From assembly GCF_900450995.1 (NCBI RefSeq), contig NZ_UGHY01000002.1, forward strand, positions 1,607,001 to 1,671,000: a stretch of DNA of 64,000 nucleotides, read 5' to 3'. This DNA comes from Haemophilus parainfluenzae (GTDB lineage: Bacteria; Pseudomonadota; Gammaproteobacteria; Enterobacterales; Pasteurellaceae). Shown in pieces: positions 51,441 through 60,431 of the stretch (position 1 is the first letter of the stretch; each line of letters opens with the position of its first letter). The notes under the pieces were generated by a model. The model worked only from the letters and a program-made list of their open reading frames with translations. It was not told where the DNA came from and ran no database searches. The position numbers and the translations under genes are program-made.

Positions 51441-51469
51441 ATTATACTGACTTTATTTTCATTTCTCAA
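51441..51469 (-). promoter_or_regulatory. Sigma70 promoter of rpmB-rpmG
   Basis: -35 TTGAGA (51469-51464), 17-base spacer, perfect -10 TATAAT (51446-51441). Confidence 0.85.
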
Positions 51470-51536
51470 GTCCAAAAGCGATTTTTCCGTCTTTAAATGG
51501 AAATGAACGATAAAAAAATCATCAAATTCCCTAAAA

Positions 51537-52202
51537 CTATAACAGATTATGTTCAGCAAAAGAATAACAACTCCCTTTGCCGACAATAAAATGATCCAAA
51601 ATACGAATCTCTATTAATTCAGCTGCTTCAATAATTTTTTGTGTAATCACTTTATCGGAATAGCTCGGTTCTGCTAGGCCAGAAGGGTGGTTGTGAGCCA
51701 AAATTAAGGCGGCCGCATTGCAGTAAAGGCTTTCTTTGATAATTTCACGTGGATAAACATTCGTCACATTAATTGTGCCTAAAAATAACCGCTCTTTTTT
51801 AATCAAACGATGTTGATTATCTAAAAATAACACCATAAAAATTTCACGTTCTTCGTGGTGAAGCTCCGTTTGAAGATAAAGCTTTACCGTAGATGTGTCG
51901 CTAAATACATGCTCTATCAGTAATTCTTGCTTCAGATACCGCTTTGTCATTTCTGTGGTGGCTTGCAGTTGAATAAACTGCGTAATGCCTAATCCTTTTA
52001 CTTTGCAAAAGGCTTCTTTATCTGCACTTAATAAGGCTCGAAGGGATCCAAAATGTTGCAGCACGCTATGTGATAATTCCATAACAGGGCAACCTTTAAT
52101 CCCTGTACGTAAGAAAATAGCGAGTAATTCGTGATCTTCTAGGGCTTCAACGCCATATTTCAACAATTTTTCACGAGGCATTAAAGGAGAGTTTGTCTGC
52201 AT
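51537..52202 (-). CDS. radC: RadC/JAB-domain protein (competence regulon)
   Basis: About 221 residues from MQTNSPLMPREKLLKYG. An HhH-like N-terminal part (KVKGLGITQFIQL) precedes the JAB/MPN metalloprotein domain with AALILAHNHPSGLAEPSYSDKVITQK (HxHPSG...D). The biochemical role is unsettled; in Haemophilus it belongs to the competence regulon but is not needed for transformation. The frame is open to 52256, but the CRP-S site at 52276-52297 would place transcription initiation below that ATG, so the later start is preferred. A USS lies at 52223. Confidence 0.88.
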   Translation of the reverse strand: MQTNSPLMPREKLLKYGVEALEDHELLAIFLRTGIKGCPVMELSHSVLQHFGSLRALLSADKEAFCKVKGLGITQFIQLQATTEMTKRYLKQELLIEHVFSDTSTVKLYLQTELHHEEREIFMVLFLDNQHRLIKKERLFLGTINVTNVYPREIIKESLYCNAAALILAHNHPSGLAEPSYSDKVITQKIIEAAELIEIRILDHFIVGKGSCYSFAEHNLL

Positions 52203-52275
52203 ATTAATTAATGAAAAGAAAAAAGTGCGGTCAATTTTCATGATGTTTTTAGTCATTGCGAATTGTCTATTTTAT

Positions 52276-52297
52276 TTTTGGAACAGAGATCGCAAAA
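52276..52297 (-). promoter_or_regulatory. CRP-S site upstream of radC
   Basis: Read on the minus strand the 22 bases start TTTTGCGATC, a perfect CRP-S half-site, and end TTCCAAAA, a weak second half (6 of 10 positions fit the mirror image). The centre is about 84 bases from the preferred radC start. Confidence 0.72.
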
Positions 52298-52403
52298 ATA
52301 AAATTTTTTATTGGCGAAATTTGAAGTAAAATAGGCGACCTTAAGTTGTTAAGTACTAACACACAAAACATATTCATTCTATTAAGTCATAGCGGAGTAG
52401 CAA

Positions 52404-53606
52404 ATGAGCTTGAGCGGAAAGCGTATTATTGTCGGAATTACAGGAGGCATTGCCGCCTATAAAACCATTGAGTTTATTCGTTTATTACGCAAATCTAACG
52501 CAGAAGTTCGAGTGGCTTTAACGCCTGCAGCCGCTGAATTTGTCACACCTTTAACGCTACAAGCCATTTCAGGTAATGCGATTTCTCAATCTTTACTTGA
52601 TCCTCAAGCTGAATTAGCCATGGGGCATATTGAGCTGGCCAAATGGGCTGATGCGATTGTGATTGCGCCAGCTAGCGCCGATTTTATTGCGCGTTTAACC
52701 GTTGGAATGGCAAATGATTTACTAAGTACGATTTGTCTCGCGACAAGTGCACCTATTTTGCTCGCACCGGCTATGAATCAGCAAATGTACCGCCAGGCGA
52801 TTACACAACAAAATTTGACCGCCCTTTCTGCGCGAGGTATTCATTTTGTTGGGCCAAATAGTGGTTTTCAAGCTTGTGGCGATGTGGGTGCGGGTAGAAT
52901 GTCTGAGCCAGCTGAAATTTTTGACTCGCTTCAATCACTTTTTGTGGTTCAACAAGATTTAGCTGATTTAAGCGTCGCTATTACGGCAGGCCCGACGCGT
53001 GAAGCTATCGATCCGGTTCGTTATATTTCTAATCACAGCTCAGGTAAAATGGGCTTTGCAATTGCCGAGGCCTTTGCAAAACGTGGGGCAAATGTCACCT
53101 TAATTGCGGGACCTGTTAATCTGGCTACACCGAAAAATGTTCATCGTATTGATGTGACAACCGCCCATGAAATGTGGCAAGCCTCCCTAGAAAGTGCGGT
53201 CAAAAATAGCATCTTTATTGGCTGTGCCGCTGTGGCTGATTATCGAGTTGCGGAAGTCGCGGATCAAAAAATTAAGAAAACCAATGATAACGATGAGCTT
53301 TCTCTTAAATTGGTGAAAAATCCAGACATTATCGCGAGTGTGGCAAGTTTAGAAAAAGATCGTCCATTTGTTGTGGGCTTTGCAGCTGAAACGCAAAATG
53401 TCGCTGAGTATGCGAAGAGCAAACTTCAACGCAAAAATTTAGATATAATTTGTGCTAATGATGTATCGGGCGGGCAAGTATTCGGACAAGATCAAAATGC
53501 CTTGCAGATCTTTTGGAAAACAGGCGAAAAAGCGTTGCCGTTAGCTGATAAAAATAAATTGGCAGAAGTGTTGGTCACTGAAATTGTTGAGCATTATCAC
53601 AAATAA
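52404..53606 (+). CDS. coaBC: Bifunctional phosphopantothenoylcysteine decarboxylase / phosphopantothenate-cysteine ligase
   Basis: A 400-residue two-domain enzyme for two steps of coenzyme A synthesis. The N-terminal CoaC flavodomain (about 1-180) has [16 protein letters not shown], the active-site His in [11 protein letters not shown], and PAMNQQMY; the C-terminal CoaB domain has [31 protein letters not shown] and [23 protein letters not shown] precedes the ATG. dut follows, as in E. coli. An internal USS is at 53192. Confidence 0.95.
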   Translation: MSLSGKRIIVGITGGIAAYKTIEFIRLLRKSNAEVRVALTPAAAEFVTPLTLQAISGNAISQSLLDPQAELAMGHIELAKWADAIVIAPASADFIARLTVGMANDLLSTICLATSAPILLAPAMNQQMYRQAITQQNLTALSARGIHFVGPNSGFQACGDVGAGRMSEPAEIFDSLQSLFVVQQDLADLSVAITAGPTREAIDPVRYISNHSSGKMGFAIAEAFAKRGANVTLIAGPVNLATPKNVHRIDVTTAHEMWQASLESAVKNSIFIGCAAVADYRVAEVADQKIKKTNDNDELSLKLVKNPDIIASVASLEKDRPFVVGFAAETQNVAEYAKSKLQRKNLDIICANDVSGGQVFGQDQNALQIFWKTGEKALPLADKNKLAEVLVTEIVEHYHK

Positions 53607-53679
53607 CATACGTTCAAAATTCGTTGGATTTTGTGACTGCACTTTTGTATGACAGATTTCTTTTAAAGGATAAATAAGC

Positions 53680-54135
53680 ATGAAAAAAATTGATGTAAAA
53701 ATTTTAGATAGCCGTATAGGCAACGAATTTCCTTTACCAACCTATGCAACCAAAGGTTCAGCCGGTTTGGATTTACGTGCATTACTTGAAGAAGGCATTG
53801 AAATTCAACCAGGCGAAACCAAACTTATTCCAACAGGCCTTTCAATTTATATTGCCGATCCAAATCTTGCAGCAGTGATTTTGCCTCGTTCTGGTTTAGG
53901 TCATAAACACGGTATCGTATTAGGTAACTTGGTCGGCTTAATTGATTCAGATTATCAAGGTCCATTAATGGTGTCTGTATGGAATCGTGGTCATGAACCG
54001 TTCAAAATTGAAGTTGGTGACCGTATTGCGCAATTAGTCTTTGTGCCAGTAGTACAAGCAGAATTCAATATTGTCAGCGAATTTACCGAAACTGAACGCG
54101 GTGAGGGCGGTTTTGGTCATTCAGGTAAGAAATAA
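53680..54135 (+). CDS. dut: dUTP diphosphatase
   Basis: A 151-residue trimeric dUTPase that keeps uracil out of DNA and supplies dUMP. The five motifs are visible: [54 protein letters not shown] and the C-terminal [12 protein letters not shown]. Length is normal. slmA begins 3 bases later. Confidence 0.97.
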   Translation: MKKIDVKILDSRIGNEFPLPTYATKGSAGLDLRALLEEGIEIQPGETKLIPTGLSIYIADPNLAAVILPRSGLGHKHGIVLGNLVGLIDSDYQGPLMVSVWNRGHEPFKIEVGDRIAQLVFVPVVQAEFNIVSEFTETERGEGGFGHSGKK

Positions 54136-54138
54136 ACT

Positions 54139-54792
54139 ATGGTAGAACAATTATCTCTCGTAGAAGTTGATGAGATTGCCGCGGAAATCAAACCGCCAAA
54201 AATCGAAAAACGCACGGTAAAAGAACGTCGGCAACAAGTGTTGACGGTGCTTACCCATATGCTGCATTCTGAACGGGGAATGGAACGTATGACAACAGCA
54301 CGTTTAGCGGAAGAAGTAGGGGTGTCAGAAGCGGCTCTTTATCGTTACTTCCCAAGTAAAACTAAAATGTTTGAAGCGTTGATCGATAATATTGAAGCGA
54401 ATTTATTTAGCCGTATCACCACATCAATTCGTAATGAAACCAATACGATGAATAGAGTGCGTGACATTATGCAGATGATCCTTGACTTTGCACGTAAAAA
54501 CCCAGGTTTAACACGTATTTTGACTGGACATGCCTTGATGTTTGAAGAGCCACTTTTACAGGCGCGTGTCGCGCAATTTTTCGATCGTCTTGAAATGCAA
54601 TTTGTGAATATTTTACAAATGCGAAAATTACGTGAAGGGCGGGGTTTTAATGTCGATGAACGTATTATTGCAGGGCATTTAGTGACCCTTTGTGAAGGGC
54701 AGTTTATGCGTTACGTCCGCACAAACTTCCGTTTAGGCGCCAATCAAAGTTTTGAACAGCAATGGCGTTTTCTAGAACCGCTTTTTGCTTAA
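54139..54792 (+). CDS. slmA: Nucleoid occlusion factor SlmA (TetR family)
   Basis: A 217-residue TetR-like DNA-binding protein that stops FtsZ assembly over the nucleoid. The helix-turn-helix is [33 protein letters not shown] (about 55-87). The dut-slmA order is conserved in gammaproteobacteria. Confidence 0.95.
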   Translation: MVEQLSLVEVDEIAAEIKPPKIEKRTVKERRQQVLTVLTHMLHSERGMERMTTARLAEEVGVSEAALYRYFPSKTKMFEALIDNIEANLFSRITTSIRNETNTMNRVRDIMQMILDFARKNPGLTRILTGHALMFEEPLLQARVAQFFDRLEMQFVNILQMRKLREGRGFNVDERIIAGHLVTLCEGQFMRYVRTNFRLGANQSFEQQWRFLEPLFA

Positions 54793-54813
54793 TTGACTTT
54801 AGTTGATAAATAT

Positions 54814-55032
54814 ATGATTATTCCGTGGCAAGAATTGCCAACAGAAACCTTAGAAAACATTGTGGAAAGTGTGGTACTTAGGGAAGGTACTGATTATGGT
54901 TCACACGAGTTTTCTTTAGAACAAAAAAAACAACACCTACTAAACAAGATTCACAATGGAAGTGCAGTGATTGTTTGGTCAGAATTACATGAATCCATTG
55001 ATATCAAAGATAAAATGGAATTTCTAAAATGA
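54814..55032 (+). CDS. UPF0270 family protein (YheU-like)
   Basis: A 72-residue protein, [32 protein letters not shown], of the UPF0270/YheU family; function unknown. Start at the ATG at 54814; a TTG seven codons upstream directly abuts slmA and is unlikely. It lies between slmA and crp, a placement also found in H. influenzae. Confidence 0.88.
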   Translation: MIIPWQELPTETLENIVESVVLREGTDYGSHEFSLEQKKQHLLNKIHNGSAVIVWSELHESIDIKDKMEFLK

Positions 55033-55048
55033 ATCAATAGGAGCTTAT

Positions 55049-55717
55049 ATGTCAGAAGATGTAGAATTACTTGAAGAACAGAATCAGCAGGATGATGAGC
55101 AAGCTCGAGATCCTGCCCTTGACTGGTTCCTGACACACTGCCACTTACATAAATATCCTGCAAAATCAACGTTAATTCATGCAGAGGAAGATGCGAATAT
55201 TCTGTATTTCTTAATTAAAGGGACTGTGATGGTTTCGTCAAAGGATGATGAGGGTAAAGAGATGATTTTATCTTATCTTGGAGCTGGGCAGTTTTTTGGT
55301 GAAGCAGGTTTGTTTGAGGAGGGGTCTAAACGTTCAGCTTGGGTTAAGACAAAAACGCCTTGTGAGATCGCAGAAATATCTTATAAGAAATATCGTCAGC
55401 TAGTTCAGATTAACCCAGAAATATTGATGTTCTTGACTGCACAATTGGCTAAGCGCTTACAAAATACTTCCCGACAAGTGACAAATTTAGCCTTTCTTGA
55501 TGTAGCGGGTCGAATTGCGCAAGCGCTTATGCATTTGGCAAAACAGCCTGAAGCCATGACTCATCCTGATGGTATGCAGATTAAAATTACGCGTCAGGAA
55601 ATCGGTCAAATGGTAGGCTGTTCACGTGAAACCGTAGGACGAATAATTAAGATGCTGGAAGATCAAAATCTAATTCATGCGCACGGTAAAACCATTGTGG
55701 TTTACGGCACTCGATAG
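55049..55717 (+). CDS. crp: cAMP receptor protein CRP
   Basis: A 222-residue cAMP-responsive activator. The cAMP-binding beta-roll (about 25-125) includes [29 protein letters not shown] with the Arg-Ser pair contacting cAMP; the DNA-reading helix is [27 protein letters not shown] (about 180-205). The acidic N-terminal extension ([17 protein letters not shown]) is longer than in E. coli, as in other Haemophilus. With Sxy it acts on the CRP-S sites found at pilA and radC in this window. Confidence 0.97.
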   Translation: MSEDVELLEEQNQQDDEQARDPALDWFLTHCHLHKYPAKSTLIHAEEDANILYFLIKGTVMVSSKDDEGKEMILSYLGAGQFFGEAGLFEEGSKRSAWVKTKTPCEIAEISYKKYRQLVQINPEILMFLTAQLAKRLQNTSRQVTNLAFLDVAGRIAQALMHLAKQPEAMTHPDGMQIKITRQEIGQMVGCSRETVGRIIKMLEDQNLIHAHGKTIVVYGTR

Positions 55718-55720
55718 TAA

Positions 55721-55750
55721 AAATAACCGTCTTTAATAAGACGGTTATTT
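55721..55750 (+). terminator. crp terminator
   Basis: Stem AAATAACCGTCTT / AAGACGGTTATTT, loop TAAT, then TGTTTTTG; 3 bases after the crp stop codon. Confidence 0.88.
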
Positions 55751-55841
55751 TGTTTTTGTTACATTGATGTGATAGTTGAAATGCCTTTGTTAATTTTTAT
55801 ACGAAAAGCGAAAAAATACTTCTTTTAGTGCAATATCTTAA

Positions 55842-55870
55842 TTGACAAAATAGCGGAAGACTTCTATCAT
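55842..55870 (+). promoter_or_regulatory. Near-consensus sigma70 promoter of a stand-alone RNA
   Basis: -35 TTGACA (perfect, 55842-55847), 17-base spacer, -10 TATCAT (55865-55870, 5 of 6). No coding frame follows. Confidence 0.85.
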
Positions 55871-55876
55871 ACCACT

Positions 55877-56090
55877 GCCTTCCAATGTAGTTTCTTTGGA
55901 AGTCAGGATTGGTCTCCTGAATATATAAGTGGCTTTTAAAAGATTCTTAATCTTTTAATTTTATATCGCAGACTGGAACTCCAGAGATGCTTTAAATCTA
56001 TGGTGGGCTAGGTAGAAATCCCGCAGGGATGCGATGCAGTAAGCCACTTGCTGTTAAGACCAATTCTGCTTAGTTCCACCACCCTTCAAA
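55877..56090 (+). ncRNA. Candidate structured non-coding RNA (6S-like possibility)
   Basis: About 210 bases with no reading frame, directly after the promoter at 55842-55870. Long-range pairing is clear: CAGGATTGGTCT (55904) with AGACCAATTCTG (12 bp, one G-U), then AAGTGGCTT (55928) with AAGCCACTT (56041). The enclosed part has hairpins TTAAAAGATT-CTT-AATCTTTTAA, CTGG-AACT-CCAG and ATCCC-GCA-GGGAT. A 5' hairpin TTCCAA/TTGGAA precedes. The GTCTCCTGAATAT stretch recalls the 5' central motif of 6S RNA (GUCCCCUGA...AUAU), but the rest does not match a family I can name. No T-run terminator is seen, so the 3' end is approximate and may be made by processing. Confidence 0.6.
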
Positions 56091-56178
56091 ACAATCTTCA
56101 ATTTTCAAACTTTCATTTAACTCACTTCGAACGAGAAATTCTCAGCTAAAGTGCGGTCATTTTTTACTTTATTTTTGG

Positions 56179-56209
56179 CAAAAAAACACCGACCCATTTC
56201 TGAGTCGGT
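56179..56209 (-). terminator. Terminator after the PTS EIICB gene
   Basis: On the minus strand ACCGAC-(10-base loop)-GTCGGT is followed by GTTTTTTT, 18 bases after the stop codon. Confidence 0.75.
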
Positions 56210-56226
56210 ATTTCATTTGGTGTGTG

Positions 56227-57693
56227 TTATTTCACTTTTTGTTTCATGGCTTCTGCCACAAGTTCCGCTTCAGGGCCGAGAACCACTTGTAAGCCATCGT
56301 TACCGATTTTCACGATACCTTTGGCGCCAAGAGACTTAAGCTGTTCTTCATTAATTTTGTGTTGGTCCACTAAGCTTAAACGTAAGCGAGTGATACAAGC
56401 ATCAATATTTTTGAAGTTATCAGCACCACCTAAAGCATCAATAAATTTGACCGCTCTTTCTTCGCGAGATTGGTTCGCTGCTGATTGTGCTGCAGTGGTT
56501 TCTTCTGCTTCTTCTGTGCGACCTAATGTTTTTAAGTTGAATGCTTTAATTGCAAAACGGAATACTGCATAGTAAATCACGAAGAATACTAAGCCTTGTA
56601 CGATTAGCATATACCATTCAACGGCTAACGGGTTGCGTGATGAAAGCACCATATCTACGAGACCCGCACTGAAACCGAAGCCCGCAATCCAATGCATTGT
56701 TGCCGAGATAAAGACGGAAATACCGGTTAATACCGCATGGATGAAGTAAAGCACTGGCGCAACAAACATGAAAGAGAATTCTAATGGCTCGGTGATACCT
56801 GTGAAGAATGAGGCAAATGCACCCGCAAGCATGATTGATGCCACTTTCGTTCTTTGACTTGGTTTAGCACTGAGATAAATCGCTAATGCGGCACCCGGTA
56901 AACCGAACATCATGACAGGGAAGAAACCGGCTTGATACATACCAGTGACACCAACCGTTGCCGTTCCTTCAGCAAGTGATTTCGCACCACCTAAGAAGTT
57001 TGGAATGTCATTGATGCCAGCTACGTCAAACCAGAATACAGAGTTCAATGCATGGTGTAAGCCAACAGGAATGAGTAAACGGTTAAAGAAACCGTAAAGA
57101 CCTGCACCAACAGCGCCTAAATCTTTAATGCTTTCACCGAATGACACTAAACCGCCGAAAATATATGGCCAGATGTAAAGCAATACGAAGCTGATGAACA
57201 TCATGACAAAAGAAACGACGATTGGCACGAGACGTTTTCCGCTAAAGAAGGAAAGCGCTTTTGGCAATTCTACTTGATAGAAGCGGTTATAAAGTTCAGC
57301 CGAAATCACCCCGATCAAAATCCCAATAAATTGGTTATTGATTTTCCCGAAAGCGGCGGGTACTTCACTTACATCAATATGTTGTAGCTGAGCAACACTG
57401 CCAGGTGAAAGTAGAGTGGTTACCACATAGTAACCCACTAAACCTGAAAGCGCAGCAGAACCATGTTTGTCCTTAGATAAACCGAAAGCAACACCAACGG
57501 CAAAAAGCAGGCCCATGTTATCGATGATAGCACCACCTGATTTAATTAAAAATGCAGCAAGTTGACTGTTAGCTCCCCAGCCATCTGGGTCAAGCCAATA
57601 ACCAATCCCCATCAGTACAGCTGCTGCTGGTAAGACCGCAACAGGTACCATTAAGGCCTGCCCAATTTTTTGCGCATAACCTAACACATTCAT
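56227..57693 (-). CDS. nagE: N-acetylglucosamine-type PTS EIICB permease
   Basis: A 488-residue sugar permease of the glucose/GlcNAc PTS family. The EIIC domain (about 1-385) has MPVAVLPAAAVLMGIGYWLDP, LHHALNSVFWFDVAG and the sugar-binding GITEPLEFSFMFVAP. After a Glu/Ala/Gln-rich linker the EIIB domain (about 415-488) has the phosphocysteine in NIDACITRLRLSLVD. There is no fused EIIA, so phosphate must come from separate EIIA-Glc (Crr). Its place opposite nanE and beside nagBA argues for GlcNAc over glucose; the sugar is inferred. Confidence 0.85.
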   Translation of the reverse strand: MNVLGYAQKIGQALMVPVAVLPAAAVLMGIGYWLDPDGWGANSQLAAFLIKSGGAIIDNMGLLFAVGVAFGLSKDKHGSAALSGLVGYYVVTTLLSPGSVAQLQHIDVSEVPAAFGKINNQFIGILIGVISAELYNRFYQVELPKALSFFSGKRLVPIVVSFVMMFISFVLLYIWPYIFGGLVSFGESIKDLGAVGAGLYGFFNRLLIPVGLHHALNSVFWFDVAGINDIPNFLGGAKSLAEGTATVGVTGMYQAGFFPVMMFGLPGAALAIYLSAKPSQRTKVASIMLAGAFASFFTGITEPLEFSFMFVAPVLYFIHAVLTGISVFISATMHWIAGFGFSAGLVDMVLSSRNPLAVEWYMLIVQGLVFFVIYYAVFRFAIKAFNLKTLGRTEEAEETTAAQSAANQSREERAVKFIDALGGADNFKNIDACITRLRLSLVDQHKINEEQLKSLGAKGIVKIGNDGLQVVLGPEAELVAEAMKQKVK

Positions 57694-57717
57694 TTTTTTC
57701 TCCTATTTTTATTAATA

Positions 57718-57734
57718 ATGAAGTATTACTTCAT
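57718..57734. promoter_or_regulatory. 17-bp palindrome at the EIICB leader, candidate repressor operator
   Basis: ATGAAGTATTACTTCAT is a perfect inverted repeat about a central T, 25 bases upstream of the EIICB start codon. NanR (RpiR family, encoded in this locus) or NagC are candidate ligands. Confidence 0.45.
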
Positions 57735-57788
57735 ATTTTAAAGTAAAAAAAAATATTTTGTATAGATGTTGTTACTTTATCTCAAATT

Positions 57789-57804
57789 TGAGAAGTCGAT
57801 CACA
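57789..57804. promoter_or_regulatory. CRP site in the nan/PTS divergent region
   Basis: TGAGAAGTCGATCACA fits TGTGA-N6-TCACA with one mismatch. It overlaps a perfect 14-bp palindrome TCTCAAATTTGAGA (57780-57793) that could be a NanR operator. A TATAAT for nanE lies downstream at 57865-57870. Confidence 0.6.
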
Positions 57805-57864
57805 AATTTTGAAATTGCACTTCAAAAAATATTTTTTTATGGTGCAAGTTTTACTGTGTTTTAC

Positions 57865-57870
57865 TATAAT
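57865..57870 (+). promoter_or_regulatory. -10 element of the nanE operon
   Basis: Perfect TATAAT, 54 bases before nanE, without a recognisable -35, as expected for an activator-dependent promoter. Confidence 0.6.
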
Positions 57871-57923
57871 GACCAGAAAGCCCAAAAGGAAACCAAGTGT
57901 TACTGTCTAATGTAGGAGTTTAT

Positions 57924-58613
57924 ATGTCGAAATTATCACATAATGAAGTCTTAGATAAAATCAAATTTGGTCTTATTGCTTCTTGTCAGCCTGTCGATGA
58001 CGGCCCGATGGATAAACCAGAAATCGTGGCAGCCATGGCACAGGCTTCTGTTATTGGTGGCGCAGCGGGCTTGCGTATTGAGGGTGTAGAAAATCTTAAA
58101 GTAACACGCCCTACTGTGAATGTACCGATTATTGGTATTGTGAAACGTGATTTACCTGATAGCCCTGTACGAATTACTCCGTTTTTGCATGATATTGAAG
58201 ATTTAGCGAAAGCCGGTGCAGATATTATTGCAGTGGATGGTACGAACCGTCCTAGACCAGTAGATATTGAAAGTTCGGTCAAAAAAATTCACGAATTAGG
58301 CTGTTTAGCCATGGCGGATTGTTCGAATTTAGAAGAAGGCTTGTACTGTCAAAAACTCGGTTTTGATATTGTGGGCAGTACGATGTCTGGCTACACAGGT
58401 GGCACTGTGCCGGAAGAGCCTGATTATCAATTAGTTAAAGATTTGAAAGCGGCAGGCTGCCGAGTCATGGCGGAAGGACGTTATAACACCCCTGAGTTGG
58501 CGAAAAAAGCAATTGAAATTGGTGCTTATTGCGTGACAGTTGGCTCCGCATTAACGCGTTTAGAGCATATTGTAAGTTGGTTCGCACAAGCTATTCGTTC
58601 AGCGAAAAAATAA
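57924..58613 (+). CDS. nanE: N-acetylmannosamine-6-phosphate 2-epimerase
   Basis: A 229-residue TIM-barrel enzyme converting ManNAc-6-P to GlcNAc-6-P. ATG ([14 protein letters not shown]) with TAGGAG ribosome-binding site chosen; an upstream ATG has none. Motifs [38 protein letters not shown] and [34 protein letters not shown] match NanE. First gene of nanEKR-nanA-nagBA. Confidence 0.95.
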   Translation: MSKLSHNEVLDKIKFGLIASCQPVDDGPMDKPEIVAAMAQASVIGGAAGLRIEGVENLKVTRPTVNVPIIGIVKRDLPDSPVRITPFLHDIEDLAKAGADIIAVDGTNRPRPVDIESSVKKIHELGCLAMADCSNLEEGLYCQKLGFDIVGSTMSGYTGGTVPEEPDYQLVKDLKAAGCRVMAEGRYNTPELAKKAIEIGAYCVTVGSALTRLEHIVSWFAQAIRSAKK

Positions 58614-58624
58614 AGGAAGAAGAC

Positions 58625-59563
58625 ATGTCATTAACAGTGGATAGTGGTCAGACATTACAGCGTTGTTTGGCATTAGATATTGGTGGCACGAAAATCGCTT
58701 CTGCTATAGTGAAAAATGGTGAAATTAAACAGCGAAAACAGATTTCTACGCCACAAGATGATGCTACGCAAGCGATGCATCAAACCCTTGCTCAGTTGTT
58801 AAAAGAATATGAAGGGCAGTTTGATTATGTCGCCGTTGCTTCAACGGGCATTATTAATCAAGGCGTTCTGACCGCACTTAACCCTAAAAATTTGGGTGGA
58901 TTGGCTCAATTCCCATTAAAAGACAGTATTGCACAACATACCTATAAACCGATTGGTTTGCTTAATGATGTGCAAGCTGCAGCCTATGCAGAATATCAAT
59001 TACAAAACCCTAATGATGTTCAAAACTTTGCCTTTATTACGGTTTCAACAGGCGTAGGGGGCGGTTTAATTTTAAATCATCGTTTACTTACTGAACCAAA
59101 CGGCATTGCAGGACATATAGGGCATACTTTGGCTGATCCTAATGGCCCCATTTGCGGCTGTGGTCGCCGTGGCTGTGTTGAAGCCATTGCATCAGGTCGA
59201 GCGATTGAAGCAGTTTCTTCTCAATGGGATGATCCTTGTGATCCGAAAGAAGTTTTTGCACGTTTCCGTCAAAATGATGAAAAAGCAACCGCACTTGTGA
59301 CTCGTTCAGCTCAAGCCATAGCGAATTTAATTGCGGATTTGAAGATTGGATTAGACATGCAAAAAGTCGTGGTTGGCGGTAGCGTAGGGTTGGCTGAAGG
59401 CTATTTACCGCTAGTTCAATCTTTATTAAGTGAACTTCCCGCTGTTTATAATTGCGAATTAGAAAGTGCTCAATTGGGACAAGATGCAGGCTTGATTGGG
59501 GCAGCTTATTGGGTAAAAGATTGCTTATTACAAGCAAAAAATACGGGAGTGGTTTATGGCTAA
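58625..59563 (+). CDS. nanK: N-acetylmannosamine kinase (ROK family)
   Basis: A 312-residue ROK sugar kinase that makes ManNAc-6-P. ATG (MSLTVDSGQ) with AAGGAAG ribosome-binding site; the frame runs upstream into nanE without support. Phosphate loop LALDIGGTKIASA (about 15-27), catalytic LLNDVQAAAYAEY, and the zinc site GHTLADPNGPICGCGRRGCVEAIASG (about 160-185). Two USS copies. It overlaps nanR by 8 bases. Confidence 0.94.
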   Translation: MSLTVDSGQTLQRCLALDIGGTKIASAIVKNGEIKQRKQISTPQDDATQAMHQTLAQLLKEYEGQFDYVAVASTGIINQGVLTALNPKNLGGLAQFPLKDSIAQHTYKPIGLLNDVQAAAYAEYQLQNPNDVQNFAFITVSTGVGGGLILNHRLLTEPNGIAGHIGHTLADPNGPICGCGRRGCVEAIASGRAIEAVSSQWDDPCDPKEVFARFRQNDEKATALVTRSAQAIANLIADLKIGLDMQKVVVGGSVGLAEGYLPLVQSLLSELPAVYNCELESAQLGQDAGLIGAAYWVKDCLLQAKNTGVVYG

Positions 59564-60422
59564 AAATGGCAATATTTTAAATACCATTAGCTCGTTGTAT
59601 CGTAGTTTAACGAAGACTGAAAAGAAAATTGCGGATGCGATTTTATTGAATCCCGATCTTGCGGTGCAGGCTCCTTTAGCTGAAATTGCCGCCCATTTAG
59701 AAGTGGGGGAGGCGACCTTTGTGCGTTTTTGCCGTACTCTCGGCTTTAAAGGCTTCAGTGATTTTAAATTGGAATTATCCATCGAGCTTGCCACAAAAGA
59801 TGGCAAAGATAACACCGTATTAGATTCAGATATTACCGATTCTGACAACTCATTGAATATTGCGCATAAGCTGAAATCTGCCATCAATAACGTGATGGAT
59901 GAAACCATCAATTTATTAGATTTTGAGCAGTTGGAAGAAGCAGTAAAAGCCATTCAGCAAGCAAATCGTGTTTTCTTATTTGGTGTGGGTACATCCGGTA
60001 TTACCGCGGAAGATGCCAAAAATAAACTGATGCGTATCGGTGTGCAAGTGGATGCCACGGGTAATAATCATTTTATGTATATGCAGGCATCGTTATTGAC
60101 GAAAAAGGATGTGGCAATTGGTTTGAGCCATTCCGGTTATTCTCAAGAAACCACTCATACCATGAAAATTGCGAAAGAAAATGGCGCCAAAACCATTGCG
60201 ATTACGCACAGCTTGCGTTCACCCATCACAGAATATGCCGATCTTGTTTTAGTGAATGGAAATAAGCAAGGCAAGTTGCAAGGCGACTCTATCGGCACGA
60301 AGATTGCTCAATTATTCGTATTAGATTTGATTTACGCTTTATTAGTACAGGCATCACAGGAAAGTGCGGTCAAAATAAAGCAAAAAACATTAAATGTCAT
60401 TTTAGAACAACGTATCAAATAG
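59556..60422 (+). CDS. nanR: RpiR-family regulator of sialic acid catabolism (NanR/SiaR)
   Basis: A 288-residue regulator with an N-terminal RpiR helix-turn-helix (LTKTEKKIADAILLNPDLAVQAPLAEIAAHLEVGEATFVRFCRTLGFKGFSDFK, about 14-70) and a SIS phosphosugar-binding domain (about 125-260: VFLFGVGTSG...VAIGLSHSGYSQETTH). In H. influenzae SiaR senses glucosamine-6-phosphate and acts with CRP on this locus. It overlaps nanK and is followed by nanA after 9 bases. Confidence 0.92.
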   Translation: MAKNGNILNTISSLYRSLTKTEKKIADAILLNPDLAVQAPLAEIAAHLEVGEATFVRFCRTLGFKGFSDFKLELSIELATKDGKDNTVLDSDITDSDNSLNIAHKLKSAINNVMDETINLLDFEQLEEAVKAIQQANRVFLFGVGTSGITAEDAKNKLMRIGVQVDATGNNHFMYMQASLLTKKDVAIGLSHSGYSQETTHTMKIAKENGAKTIAITHSLRSPITEYADLVLVNGNKQGKLQGDSIGTKIAQLFVLDLIYALLVQASQESAVKIKQKTLNVILEQRIK

Positions 60423-60431
60423 GAGAGAAAA

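Noticed and set aside
55877..56090. Riboswitch for a downstream gene
   Set aside because: No plus-strand gene follows before nanE at 57924; the next gene is on the opposite strand with its own terminator.
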